This document shows, one piece after another, positions 1 through 8,169 of a stretch of 64,000 nt of DNA. Position numbers and translations under genes: made by a program. The DNA is taken from NCBI GenBank assembly GCA_050179685.1, contig JBFXEW010000019.1:1-64000 (forward strand), in the 5' to 3' direction. This DNA comes from GWE2-40-63 sp050179685. GTDB lineage: Bacteria > Bacteroidota > Bacteroidia > Bacteroidales > SZUA-534. How positions within the stretch are numbered: the stretch's first letter is position 1; every line of letters starts with the position of its first letter. The notes beneath the pieces were generated by a model. That model worked only from the letters and a program-made list of their open reading frames with translations, was not told the DNA's origin and did no database searches.

Positions 1-58
1 TTTGCTCTGGTAATAAAGCTTTTATTAGTGTGGTAAAGTGGTCTGTTGCTAAACTCAT
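1..58 (-). CDS. 5' end of an unidentified CDS, cut by the window edge
   Basis: An ATG at 58-56 on the minus strand opens a frame that stays open to the window edge, giving 19 residues beginning MSLATDHFTTLIKALLPEQ. This is too little to identify a family. The hydrophobic LIKALLPEQ start vaguely recalls some small insertion-sequence proteins of Bacteroidota, but that is only an impression. The gene would be transcribed in the same direction as the tRNA at 196-269, whose terminator lies between them. Confidence 0.4.
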   Translation of the reverse strand, partial: MSLATDHFTTLIKALLPEQ

Positions 59-157
59 GCTTATTTAATTTTATAAGCTGCAAAGTTTATATTTTTATTT
101 ACTCCACCAACTTTTTAAAGTGACCCAGGAAGTTGGATAAAATAGCCATTTGGCGAT

Positions 158-191
158 AAAAAAAGCACCTACTTGCTTAAGTAGGTGCTTT
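158..191 (-). terminator. Intrinsic terminator of the tRNA-Arg gene
   Basis: A 13-bp perfect stem (162-174 with 179-191, arm AAAGCACCTACTT) closes a 4-nt loop. Read on the minus strand it is followed by a run of T, just beyond the tRNA 3' end. This is a classic intrinsic terminator. Confidence 0.85.
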
Positions 192-195
192 AAAG

Positions 196-269
196 TGACT
201 CCGCCAGGACTCAAACCTGGAACCTTCTGATCCGTAGTCAGATGCACTATTCAATTATGCTACGGAGCC
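196..269 (-). tRNA. tRNA-Arg (anticodon ACG)
   Basis: The minus strand folds as a complete 74-nt cloverleaf: acceptor GGCTCCG paired to CGGAGTC with one G-T pair, anticodon stem TCTGA/TCAGA around loop CTACGGA (anticodon ACG), and T arm CCAGG/CCTGG with a TTTGAGT loop. The discriminator base is A and no CCA is encoded. It reads CGN arginine codons, with A34 presumably deaminated to inosine by TadA. A -7 box lies 12 nt upstream and an intrinsic terminator directly downstream, so it looks like a single-gene unit. Confidence 0.96.
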
Positions 270-280
270 AAATGCGGGTG

Positions 281-288
281 CAAATATA
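281..288 (-). promoter_or_regulatory. -7 box for tRNA-Arg
   Basis: The minus strand reads TATATTTG, an exact match to the Bacteroidota -7 consensus TAnnTTTG, 12 nt upstream of the mature tRNA 5' end. No convincing -33 TTTG is visible. Confidence 0.65.
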
Positions 289-543
289 GGTAAAAAATTG
301 AATTGCCATAAAATTAAAAACTGTTTTTTTCTACTTTTTTTACTCCCTTTTGTAAAACTCCTGTTTATCAGTAAGGAAGATTTTATCTTATTTCTTTTTA
401 TTATCTTGCATTGTTAAATTTTAACCGGCGTTTTTGAATATTCAGCCGCCGGGTACTTTTAATTACGTATTTTAAATTTGATTTTAGTTGAATACAAGCT
501 TACAAAGTAGCATTATATTGAATAAATTTTTAATTAGTTCCCG

Positions 544-1473
544 ATGAAGCGATTTTTTAATATCCCCATTGTTTTACTTGTCATAGTTAGTATTTCAGGT
601 TTTTATGCCTGCAAAAATATGGATGAACCGGCTTATAAAGCAATTTTCGACGGGGTAAGCTGGTATCATAACGACCGCCTGCTGATTCGAAATGATTCTT
701 CAGTCATTTTTACCGAATTCGATTCGCTTCAGAAAAAGCCGGTTAACCAAAAAATTATTCCATTAAGCATTAATGATTCCTGTTTAATTATAAGCCGCTC
801 GCAGGAGAGAGGTTATCATAATGAGAACCGGGAATTTGTAGTAACCCATATGGAATTGCTTATCGACACCGTTATTTTCGATTTAAAATACATCAACAAA
901 AAACCAAAACTTATCTTATATATTGAGCCTTTTCCATTAATTCTTTCAACAAAAGATCAACTTACGGTAACCGAAACCAATAATTATAAACCGGTTAAAT
1001 TTTTAATAGCCAATTATTCTATTGGCGATCAGATTGATCGTTCCCTGTTGAAAACCCGGGGTATATATAACTATCCAAACTATACCATCGAAGATTGTGA
1101 GTTTATGGAGAATAAAGACATTACCATAAAAATAATAGGTTACAATACCATTTTCTCCATCGAGCGTCGGCGCATCGAAAATTATCGGGTCGATGAAATA
1201 ATAAAAGTGGTAACCGGTAAAATGGGGTTAATTCCCGAATACCGTCCCATGCGCCAATGGATTGATGGTTCCGACTACGAATATGAATTTTATCGCTGGG
1301 ACGATAATGGCGTTCAAATAAATCTGTCGCGTAGCAAATACATTGGTTCCGATGTTTATAAAACCCTGGTACGCGGCGACGATTGGGTTTTGGCTTACGA
1401 CGATTTATTTCAGCAGGCCATTTTAGTCGAAACTTACCGGAATGGAATGCCGCAATCAAGTATTATTAATTAG
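544..1473 (+). CDS. Putative lipoprotein of unknown function
   Basis: A 309-residue protein with a lysine-arginine N-terminus, a hydrophobic segment (about residues 7-21) and a lipobox-like FYAC, which predicts signal peptidase II cleavage and export, probably to the outer membrane as in most Bacteroidota lipoproteins. The rest is rich in Asp, Tyr and beta-prone segments, with no motif I recognise. A possible -7 box TAAATTTG lies at 473-480. The gene stands alone between the tRNA and dnaK and codes like its neighbours. Function is unknown. Confidence 0.8.
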   Translation: MKRFFNIPIVLLVIVSISGFYACKNMDEPAYKAIFDGVSWYHNDRLLIRNDSSVIFTEFDSLQKKPVNQKIIPLSINDSCLIISRSQERGYHNENREFVVTHMELLIDTVIFDLKYINKKPKLILYIEPFPLILSTKDQLTVTETNNYKPVKFLIANYSIGDQIDRSLLKTRGIYNYPNYTIEDCEFMENKDITIKIIGYNTIFSIERRRIENYRVDEIIKVVTGKMGLIPEYRPMRQWIDGSDYEYEFYRWDDNGVQINLSRSKYIGSDVYKTLVRGDDWVLAYDDLFQQAILVETYRNGMPQSSIIN

Positions 1474-1566
1474 GGTAGGGTTCAATCTTAAATTAACTCA
1501 AAGCTTACCCCAGGTAAAATAAATATTAAAAACATCTCTCATTTTTTTTGGCAGACATTAAAAACA

Positions 1567-1585
1567 GACACTAAAATTTTGTGTC
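1567..1585. promoter_or_regulatory. Inverted repeat upstream of dnaK
   Basis: GACAC and GTGTC face each other across a 9-nt A/T core that includes AAAATTTT. It lies about 150 bp before dnaK and may bind a regulator. It does not match CIRCE. It is only a candidate site. Confidence 0.3.
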
Positions 1586-1668
1586 GTTTTGTCACAATGT
1601 CAGTCATGATGTTGGAATTTATTGGCCTTGTTGTGTCATATTTTCTATTTATCCGACCAAAAATTTGC

Positions 1669-1683
1669 TGGCACAATCCTTGA
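1669..1683 (+). promoter_or_regulatory. Sigma-54-like -24/-12 element before dnaK
   Basis: TGGCAC, five bases, then TTGA matches the sigma-54 consensus TGGCAC-N5-TTGC except for the last base. It lies about 50 bp upstream of the dnaK start. No TAnnTTTG box is seen in the same stretch, so it could be the dnaK promoter. This is a pattern match only. Confidence 0.35.
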
Positions 1684-1734
1684 AAAAGACAATCCCGAAA
1701 TTAATGATTATTAAATCTAAAACGAACATATAAT

Positions 1735-3645
1735 ATGGGTAAGATCATAGGAATCGATTTAGGAACAACCAACTCTTGTGTTTCCGTAATGGAAGGTAAT
1801 GAGCCTGTAGTTATTCCTAATAGCGAAGGAAAAAGAACCACTCCATCGGTGGTAGCATTTGTTGAAAACGGTGAACGTAAAATTGGTGATCCGGCCAAAC
1901 GCCAGGCTATTACCAACCCACAAAAAACAGTTGCTTCTATCAAGCGCTTTATGGGTGAGAAATTTGACTCTTTAACAAGCGAAGTTTCAAGAGTTACTTA
2001 TAAAGTTGTAAAAGGTGAGAACAATACGCCCCGGGTTCAAATTGACGACCGGAAATATTCTCCCCAGGAGATTTCGGCTATGATTCTTCAGAAAATGAAG
2101 AAAACAGCTGAAGATTATCTGGGTCAGGAAGTTACTGAAGCGGTTATTACTGTTCCTGCTTATTTTAACGATGCTCAACGTCAGGCAACAAAAGAAGCTG
2201 GCGAAATTGCCGGTTTAATTGTAAAGCGTATTATTAACGAACCTACCGCAGCATCATTGGCTTATGGTCTCGATAAAAAAGATCGTGACATGAAAATTGC
2301 CGTGTTCGACCTGGGTGGTGGTACTTTCGATATTTCAATTCTTGAACTGGGCGATGGAGTTTACGAAGTAAAATCGACCAATGGTGATACGCACCTTGGT
2401 GGTGACGATTTTGACCAGGTAATTATCGATTGGTTGGCCGAAGAATTTAAAAACGAAGAGGGAATTGATCTGAGAAAAGATCCAATGGCTTTGCAACGCT
2501 TAAAAGAAGCTGCCGAGAAAGCAAAAATTGAATTGTCGAGTTCATCGAGCACCGAAATCAATTTGCCATACATTATGCCAGTTGATGGTATTCCAAAACA
2601 CCTGGTAAAGAATCTGACAAGAGCAAAATTTGAGCAACTGGCCGATCGCCTGATTCAGGCAACGCTTGAGCCTTGCCGCATAGCGCTTAAAGATGCCGGA
2701 ATGACTCAGTCGGATATCGATGAAGTAATTTTGGTTGGTGGTTCAACACGTATTCCTGCTATTCAAAAAGTGGTTGAAGATTTCTTCGGAAAAGCTCCTT
2801 CAAAAGGAGTAAATCCTGACGAAGTTGTAGCTGTTGGTGCAGCCATTCAGGGTGGTGTATTGACCGGCGAAGTAAAAGATGTATTGCTGTTGGATGTGAC
2901 TCCGCTATCGTTGGGAATTGAAACCATGGGTGGTGTAATGACCAAGTTAATTGAATCGAATACAACCATTCCAACCAAAAAAGCAGAAACCTTTACCACA
3001 GCTTCTGACAATCAACCTTCGGTTGAGATTCATGTGCTCCAGGGCGAACGCCCCATGGCAAAAGATAATAAAACCATCGGAAGGTTCCATTTGGATGGCA
3101 TTCCACCAGCACCACGCGGTGTGCCACAAATTGAGGTTTCGTTTGATATCGATGCCAATGGAATTTTACATGTGGCCGCAAAAGATAAAGGAACAGGTAA
3201 AGAGCAAAAAATCAGGATTGAAGCTTCATCAGGTTTAAGCGAAGAAGAAATCAACCGCATGCGCGACGAAGCAAAAGCAAACGCTGATTCCGATGCTAAG
3301 GCTAAGGAAAAGATTGAAAAAATTAATGCAGCCGATAGCTTGATTTTCCAAACCGAGAAAAACCTGAAAGAATTTGGCGACAAGATTCCTGCTGACAAAA
3401 AATCAGCCATCGAAGGAGCATTAGCCAAATTGAAAGAAGCGCATAAAAATCAGGATTTAGATGCTATTGATGCAGCAACAAAAGAGGTGAACGACACCTT
3501 CCAGGCAGCATCGCAGGATTTATACAATGCGCAACAGCAGGCGCAGGGAGCTCAGGCTCAACCTGATGCTGGCGAAGCACAACAAGGAAAATCATCAGGT
3601 AAAGACGAAGAAGTTACCGATGTTGATTTTGAAGAAGTAAAATAA
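1735..3645 (+). CDS. dnaK: Molecular chaperone DnaK (Hsp70)
   Basis: ATP-dependent Hsp70 chaperone of the cytoplasm, working with DnaJ and GrpE, neither of which is in the window. The 636-residue length is normal. The nucleotide-binding domain begins GIDLGTTNSCVSVMEG and carries AVFDLGGGTFDIS near residue 190 and VGGSTRIP near 335. The linker DVLLLDVTPLSLGIETMGG leads to the substrate-binding domain. A charged helical lid and a Gln/Ala-rich tail follow, ending DVDFEEVK. The start is fixed by the conserved MGKIIGIDLGTTN. The gene is monocistronic: a terminator follows and the next gene is convergent. Confidence 0.98.
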   Translation: MGKIIGIDLGTTNSCVSVMEGNEPVVIPNSEGKRTTPSVVAFVENGERKIGDPAKRQAITNPQKTVASIKRFMGEKFDSLTSEVSRVTYKVVKGENNTPRVQIDDRKYSPQEISAMILQKMKKTAEDYLGQEVTEAVITVPAYFNDAQRQATKEAGEIAGLIVKRIINEPTAASLAYGLDKKDRDMKIAVFDLGGGTFDISILELGDGVYEVKSTNGDTHLGGDDFDQVIIDWLAEEFKNEEGIDLRKDPMALQRLKEAAEKAKIELSSSSSTEINLPYIMPVDGIPKHLVKNLTRAKFEQLADRLIQATLEPCRIALKDAGMTQSDIDEVILVGGSTRIPAIQKVVEDFFGKAPSKGVNPDEVVAVGAAIQGGVLTGEVKDVLLLDVTPLSLGIETMGGVMTKLIESNTTIPTKKAETFTTASDNQPSVEIHVLQGERPMAKDNKTIGRFHLDGIPPAPRGVPQIEVSFDIDANGILHVAAKDKGTGKEQKIRIEASSGLSEEEINRMRDEAKANADSDAKAKEKIEKINAADSLIFQTEKNLKEFGDKIPADKKSAIEGALAKLKEAHKNQDLDAIDAATKEVNDTFQAASQDLYNAQQQAQGAQAQPDAGEAQQGKSSGKDEEVTDVDFEEVK

Positions 3646-3663
3646 TTCTGAATAAGACAATTG

Positions 3664-3694
3664 AAAAAAAGCCGACTTTTCGTCGGCTTTTTTT
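3664..3694. terminator. Bidirectional terminator between dnaK and the convergent membrane gene
   Basis: Arms AAAGCCGAC (3668-3676) and GTCGGCTTT (3682-3690) around a short loop, with A-rich flank on the left and T-rich flank on the right, so it can serve dnaK (+) and the minus-strand gene starting at 4711. Confidence 0.85.
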
Positions 3695-3709
3695 ATGGAG
3701 TAATTTCAA

Positions 3710-4711
3710 TTAAGGTTCTTGGTTAATTTTCTTTTTATTAAAAAGGGGCAGGAGCATAAAACTAATAGCCCCAACAATTAACAGCATTAAATTCATTGAT
3801 GTGTGCGATATTAAGGCGAAGATTTTACCATCGGTCTTGTCGAGTCCATACAAAGCCAGCGTTTCCAGAACCATAAAATGCCAGGCGCCAATTCCCCCTT
3901 GTACCGGAGCCAGCATAGCCAGTCCTCCCATAATAAATGCTGTAAGTCCGGCCAGCATGCTTAAATGTTCGGTTGGTTGGTAGCTAAAAAAGATTACATA
4001 CATCATTAGAAAGTACATAATGTAAATAAAAAAGGAATGGAATAAATACCATCCGGGGTTTTTAAGATTTTTTATAGAACTGATGCCCTGGAAAAAATTG
4101 GTCATCAAATCGATAATTTTTGCCACAAATGATAGGCGTTTTAGTTTTTCACGATAAACCCAGAGCAGAATTAAAGAGCCAACGCCTAATAATGCACCAC
4201 CCAACCAAAACCAAAGCGAAAACAAAAAGCCAAAACTTTGTTCAAACTCCGGATTATTTGCCACAAAAGCAGTGAAAACACCGAACTGAGAAAAAATGGT
4301 GATAAAAACCAGCAACAATAAAATCAGGGTGTCGGTGGCCCGTTCAATTACAACAGTTCCGGCCAATGTGCCAAAAGGAATTTTTTCATGTCGCGATAAA
4401 AGAGTGCATCGCGCCAGCTCGCCACCGCGGGGAATGATTAAATTGGTAGCATACATTATCATTACCGATAAAAAAGTATTCAGGGTTCTGGGTTTATGTC
4501 CCAAAGGAGTAATAAGCATGTTCCAGCGAATGGCACGACTGAGGTGACTTGCAATGGCAAAAACAAACGATAGCCAAACCCATCCCCATCGCAGGTTTTC
4601 CAATTCATGTGCAATTTTTTCGACTCCCAGACCTTTATATACATAGTAAAACAATACCGCACCCACCGAAAATAAAAGAAGGTATTTTATTGCATTTAAA
4701 TATTTTTTCAT
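3710..4711 (-). CDS. YbhN/LPG-synthase-TM family integral membrane protein
   Basis: A 333-residue inner-membrane protein with about eight hydrophobic segments and the family features HLSRAIRWNMLI near residue 60, an IIPRGGELAR-like stretch near 95, and GGLAMLAPVQGGIGAWHFM near 265. This is the flippase-like domain of the UPF0104/MprF-N-terminal family. Members flip or handle lipids, but the substrate cannot be told here, and no C-terminal aminoacyl-transferase domain is present. Start ATG 4711 lies about 20 nt downstream of a TATATTTG box. Confidence 0.85.
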   Translation of the reverse strand: MKKYLNAIKYLLLFSVGAVLFYYVYKGLGVEKIAHELENLRWGWVWLSFVFAIASHLSRAIRWNMLITPLGHKPRTLNTFLSVMIMYATNLIIPRGGELARCTLLSRHEKIPFGTLAGTVVIERATDTLILLLLVFITIFSQFGVFTAFVANNPEFEQSFGFLFSLWFWLGGALLGVGSLILLWVYREKLKRLSFVAKIIDLMTNFFQGISSIKNLKNPGWYLFHSFFIYIMYFLMMYVIFFSYQPTEHLSMLAGLTAFIMGGLAMLAPVQGGIGAWHFMVLETLALYGLDKTDGKIFALISHTSMNLMLLIVGAISFMLLPLFNKKKINQEP

Positions 4712-4731
4712 GCTTTGTTTGCTTAAACGGG

Positions 4732-4739
4732 CAAATATA
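4732..4739 (-). promoter_or_regulatory. -7 box for the YbhN-like gene
   Basis: The minus strand reads TATATTTG, an exact TAnnTTTG match, about 20 nt before the ATG at 4711. Confidence 0.55.
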
Positions 4740-4780
4740 GATTATTTTTTGTTTGTCATAAATTGACTTTTATAACGAAA

Positions 4781-4816
4781 AAAGCAACAGACTCTTGTTG
4801 AGCTGTTGCTTTTTAT
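4781..4816 (-). terminator. Terminator of the ferritin gene
   Basis: Arms AAAGCAACAG (4781-4790) and CTGTTGCTTT (4803-4812). On the minus strand the stem is followed by a T-rich run, 30-65 nt after the ferritin stop. Confidence 0.75.
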
Positions 4817-4845
4817 TTCTTATAACTATTCTTTTTCTGATTTTT

Positions 4846-5355
4846 TTAAGCGTTTGTAGTATCAACAAAAACCCGCTGCGATAAATCTTTATCAATCATG
4901 AATAAGCCATTTCCGGCACCGCCAACCAGTTTTAACTGGTCGAGTATGGTGCGTACATTGTCTTCTTCTTCAACCTGTTCGTCGACATACCATTGCAGAA
5001 AACTTTTAGCTGCATGGTCGCGCTCATCAATGGCAACGTCCATCAGGTTGTTAATTAAAGCCGTTACTTTTTGTTCGTGTTTCAGCGTTTCTTCAAAAAT
5101 GGTGATTATGTTATCCCATTTCCTGGGAACTTCGGCAATGGGCATCAATTCAACTACGCCACCACGATCAATAATGTAATCGAAAAACTTTAAGGCATGC
5201 GAAATTTCTTCCTGGTACTGAATCCGCATCCAGTTGGCAGCTCCTGCCAGTCCAATTTCAGCGCAATAGGCTGACATTGATAAATACAAATAAGCCGACC
5301 AATACTCTGCATTGAGTTGCTTATTTAATTCGGTTTCCATTTTTTTTGTTAGCAT
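4846..5355 (-). CDS. ftnA: Non-heme ferritin (FtnA type)
   Basis: A 169-residue ferritin that oxidises Fe(II) and stores the mineral inside a 24-subunit shell. The four-helix bundle has typical ferroxidase-site residues: Glu in LNAEYWSAYLYLS (about residue 17), the E-x-x-H pair in YQEEISHALKFF (about 50-53), a later Glu in the third helix, and VDEQVEEED in helix four. There is no heme-binding Met, so it is not a bacterioferritin. Start MLTKKMETELNKQL is plausible; MetE at residue 6 is the alternative. It has its own terminator and no operon partner. Confidence 0.93.
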   Translation of the reverse strand: MLTKKMETELNKQLNAEYWSAYLYLSMSAYCAEIGLAGAANWMRIQYQEEISHALKFFDYIIDRGGVVELMPIAEVPRKWDNIITIFEETLKHEQKVTALINNLMDVAIDERDHAAKSFLQWYVDEQVEEEDNVRTILDQLKLVGGAGNGLFMIDKDLSQRVFVDTTNA

Positions 5356-5412
5356 AGTATTACTGGTTTGGTTTGTAATTGTTTCTGCAAAATAAGATAA
5401 AATGTGCTTATT

Positions 5413-7091
5413 TTATTCAAAATCGAGGTTAAAGTTTTGTTTAAGTTTGTGTAATAATTCGTTTTTTTCAGCCAGATAATTGTATTTATCGGTGGTTGTA
5501 TATACCAGTTGTTGGTTCGAGAGTTCTTCAAAAACTTCAACTTCCAGCTTTATCAACGAATTTTTTAATTGTTCTTTTAAATAGGCTGTCAGGCGCGAAT
5601 GAACTTTTTCCATAAAGTCTTTTTGCTGACTTACGTTATCGAGTTTTACGCTTAGCTGATGCTCCGTTTTTTGTTCGGGTAAATGCGTTTTCAAAACCTG
5701 ATACATGCGTGGAAATTCGTTTTCGACACTGGTAGTAAACTGGTTCCAGACTTCAATAAGTGCTGTTTCGGTAAAGGGTTCAGCCGGGCCGCTGACCTGT
5801 TTTTCAACTTTCTTGCTTTCAGGCTCACTTACCTTGTCATCTTGTTTTTTACCAATGTTTTTTAACGATGGCGACGATGACTGGTAACTCGAATAAACAG
5901 GCGCTGACTTTTCTTTTGCCGGTTCTGTAGTTTTTTCTGTTGCTTTGGGTTCAGCCTTCTTTTTTGGACTTGCCGCTGCTAATTCACTTTTTTTTTTTCA
6001 GCGATTATCTGGCACAGGTTTATCAATGCCAGCTCAACCGACAAGCGTTTGTTCTGACTGCCGCGGTATTGAATCTCGGCATCGTTACAAAGGTTGATGG
6101 CACGAAATAAAAAGGAAGCCGTACATTTTTTCGATTGTTCCAGATAATGAACTTTTATTGCAGCGCCCACTTCGAGCAATTGAATGGTTTTTTCATCCTG
6201 CGAAACCAGTAAATCTCTGAAATGCTTCGATAAACCAGCCAAAAAATGCTGTCCGTCGAAACCTTTATCCAGAATTTCATCATATAGGCTAAGTGCTGTG
6301 CTGATATCTTCCGATAAAAAGGCATCGGTAAGTTTAAAAAAGTAATCGTAATCGAGCACATTCAGGTTGGCAATGGTATTCTCGTAGGTAATTTTTTTAC
6401 CCGAGAAACTAACAATCTGATCAAAAATAGATAAGGCATCGCGCATGGCACCGTCCGATTTTTGTGCAATTACGTTTAAAGCTTCAGGTTCTGCTTCAAT
6501 GTTTTCGCTTTTTGCAACGTATTCCAAATGTGTAGTGGCATCTTCGACGGTAATACGGCTAAAATTGAAAATCTGACATCGCGACAAAATGGTGGGGAGA
6601 ATTTTATGCTTTTCGGTAGTTGCCAGAATAAATACTGCATGTGCAGGTGGTTCTTCCAGCGTTTTTAAAAATGCATTAAACGCTGAGGTAGTTAACATGT
6701 GCACCTCATCGATAATATACACACTGTAATTTCCCATTTGCGGGGGAATGCGCACCTGATCAATCAGGTTCCGGATATCGTCAACCGTGTTATTCGATGC
6801 TGCATCCAGTTCATGAATATTGTATGAGCGATCTTTATTGAACGACACACACGATTCGCATTCATTACAAGGTTCGGTTTCAGGAGTTAAATTTTGGCAG
6901 TTAATTGTTTTTGCAAAAATCCGGGCGCAGGTGGTTTTTCCAACTCCACGCGGTCCGCAGAACAAATAGGCATGCGCCATGTGATTGTTCTTAATGGCAT
7001 TCTTCAGAGTGGTTGTAATCGATTTTTGACCAACTACCGAAGCAAAGGTCGAAGGCCTGTATTTACGCGCTGAAACTATAAAATTCTCCAT
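5413..7091 (-). CDS. dnaX: DNA polymerase III subunits gamma/tau, frame-shifted at an A11 tract
   Basis: Clamp-loader ATPase of the replisome. The first frame (7091-5979) gives 370 residues with Walker A GPRGVGKTT, four zinc-binding Cys, Walker B IIDEVHML and the SRC motif, and stops right after the clamp-loader oligomerisation domain. The second frame continues to 5413 with a Pro/Lys/Ser-rich linker and a tau-like C-terminal domain that includes MYQVLKTHLPEQ. They join only by a -1 shift (or one extra transcribed A) at the run of 11 A on the coding strand (5998-5988). Short gamma (370 aa) and long tau (about 559 aa) are therefore expected. The start is MENFIVSARKYRP at 7091; an earlier Met at 7112 overlaps the -7 box. 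Confidence 0.9.
5988..5998 (-). other. A11 slippery tract in dnaX
   Basis: Eleven A on the coding strand, in frame as GAA AAA AAA AAA, then GTG AAT TAG. A -1 slip, or transcripts with 12 A, reads AGT GAA TTA and continues into the tau frame. Runs of nine or more A in dnaX are known to cause polymerase slippage in Thermus thermophilus. No Shine-Dalgarno-like stimulator is visible upstream. Confidence 0.75.
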
Positions 7092-7109
7092 TTTTATTAA
7101 ATTGTAGGG

Positions 7110-7117
7110 CAAATATA
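7110..7117 (-). promoter_or_regulatory. -7 box for dnaX
   Basis: The minus strand reads TATATTTG about 20 nt before the ATG at 7091. Transcription would start just after it, leaving the upstream Met at 7112 outside the message, which supports the 7091 start. Confidence 0.6.
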
Positions 7118-7277
7118 GGAAAATTAGCTACGGATACTAAGTATTTCTTTCAACGAATTTATTAACACTTTTTGCGAATCGCCCTAAAGTAAAAACCATG
7201 AAATCGTTAGCCAAATGGATTCTTTTTGGGCAATAATTGATTAAATAATATTATCTTTATGGAGCTATAAATATATT

Positions 7278-7307
7278 TTTGAAATTTGATTAGCAATATT
7301 ATTTTTG
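7278..7307 (+). promoter_or_regulatory. Promoter of the coiled-coil/zapA/ssrS/rny unit
   Basis: TTTG at 7278-7281, an 18-nt spacer and TATTTTTG at 7300-7307 fit the Bacteroidota -33/-7 promoter. The first ATG is about 30 nt downstream at 7338. Confidence 0.6.
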
Positions 7308-7337
7308 TAGAAATTAAGATTTGTATCCCGGGTAATA

Positions 7338-7625
7338 ATGGAAACACCAGAACTCATAGGAGGTTTTAAACAGAAATTTGAAAAGTTTGTCTATCTTTAT
7401 AAAGTCTTAAAAGATGAAAACAGGCAAATTAAACTTGAGAATACAGGTCTTAAGAATAAATTGGAACAAAAAGAACAGGAGCTTGATGAATATCGTCAAA
7501 AACTGGAAACAAATAACCTGGCAAAAACGTTTTTAGCTTCGAGTGGCAATGGTCAGGAGGCTAAACTCAAAATTAACAAAATAGTGCGGGAGATTGATAA
7601 TTGTATTGCTCTGTTAAATAGATAA
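7338..7625 (+). CDS. Small coiled-coil protein upstream of zapA
   Basis: A 95-residue soluble protein. Residues about 12-65 form a continuous coiled coil rich in Lys, Glu, Leu and Gln (ENRQIKLENTGLKNKLEQKE). The C-terminus KINKIVREIDNCIALLN is conserved-looking in Bacteroidota homologues as I recall them. It ends 2 nt before zapA, so the two are translationally coupled. A role as ZapA partner or ZapB-like divisome component is an inference from size, coiled coil and neighbourhood; no enzymatic motif exists. Confidence 0.8.
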   Translation: METPELIGGFKQKFEKFVYLYKVLKDENRQIKLENTGLKNKLEQKEQELDEYRQKLETNNLAKTFLASSGNGQEAKLKINKIVREIDNCIALLNR

Positions 7626-7627
7626 AA

Positions 7628-7918
7628 ATGGATGATAAACTTACCATAAGGGTTAACATAGTTGATAGGTATTATCCATTGAAGATAGATAGGAATGATG
7701 AAGAGAAAATCAGAAAAGCGGCTAAAAAAATAAACGATACGGTAACGCAATACCAGAAGCTGTATGGAAATAAAGACGGACAGGATTTTTTAGCCATGGT
7801 GGCCCTTCAGTTTGTAACCCGTTTGGTTGAAGCTGAAGAACATCACGAAATCCATCCGGTTTTAGAAGAAGTTCGACAATTTGATAAACTTTTAGCATCG
7901 CTACTTGAAGCAGAGTAA
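7628..7918 (+). CDS. zapA: Cell division protein ZapA
   Basis: A 96-residue ZapA, which bundles and stabilises FtsZ protofilaments at the Z ring. The N-terminal beta part LTIRVNIVDRYYPLKIDRNDEEKIRKAAKKIND and the following helix DFLAMVALQFVTRLVEAE match the family, and the length is typical. It follows the coiled-coil gene by 2 nt, and a structured RNA and then rny lie downstream. In E. coli, zapA is also followed by the 6S RNA gene. Confidence 0.9.
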   Translation: MDDKLTIRVNIVDRYYPLKIDRNDEEKIRKAAKKINDTVTQYQKLYGNKDGQDFLAMVALQFVTRLVEAEEHHEIHPVLEEVRQFDKLLASLLEAE

Positions 7919-7952
7919 TTTACGTTCTTTAAAATAGAAAACCAAAGATTTT

Positions 7953-8147
7953 GCCCGCACCGGTTCTTGGCTAGTTTGGAAAACTCAACATTAACACAAT
8001 TGGAGTTTAAGCTCAATTTTTGTAAGACAGGCCCCATCCGTCTTTGACGGTTCTCTTCGGAGACCAGGGGAAGTAAGAAAAAAAATGGCGACTCCACCCA
8101 TGTTTGACAGGGGTTTTACAAAACACAGAAATTGGTGCGGGTTTTTT
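7953..8147 (+). ncRNA. ssrS: 6S-like regulatory RNA candidate
   Basis: The interval between zapA and rny is bounded by CCCGCACC (7954-7961) and GGTGCGGG (8134-8141), which form an 8-bp closing stem followed by TTTTTT, serving as a terminator. Inside are further stems: AAACTC/GAGTTT, a CCCC/GGGG pair enclosing CCGTC-TTT-GACGG, and a hairpin with a C-TTCG-G tetraloop. Length (about 195 nt), the closed long-hairpin design and the zapA neighbourhood fit 6S RNA, which binds sigma-70 holoenzyme in stationary phase. The assignment rests on position and fold, not on a covariance search. No clear own promoter is seen; it may be processed from the zapA message. Confidence 0.65.
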
Positions 8148-8169
8148 ATTAATATACATAATAGTTTAT

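Noticed and set aside
1567..1585. CIRCE element for HrcA upstream of dnaK
   Set aside because: The arms GACAC/GTGTC do not match TTAGCACTC/GAGTGCTAA.
5979..7091. Simple pseudogenisation of dnaX
   Set aside because: dnaX is essential, both frames are intact and conserved-looking, and the break is exactly at a slippery A-run; a homopolymer sequencing error remains possible and is stated in the finding.
7092..7112. DnaX start seven codons upstream (Met at 7112)
   Set aside because: It overlaps the TATATTTG promoter box, so it is outside the likely transcript; homologues start at MENFIVSARKYRP.
8104..8169. Upstream in-frame start for RNase Y
   Set aside because: It lies inside the structured RNA and its terminator and adds 22 atypical residues before the membrane anchor.
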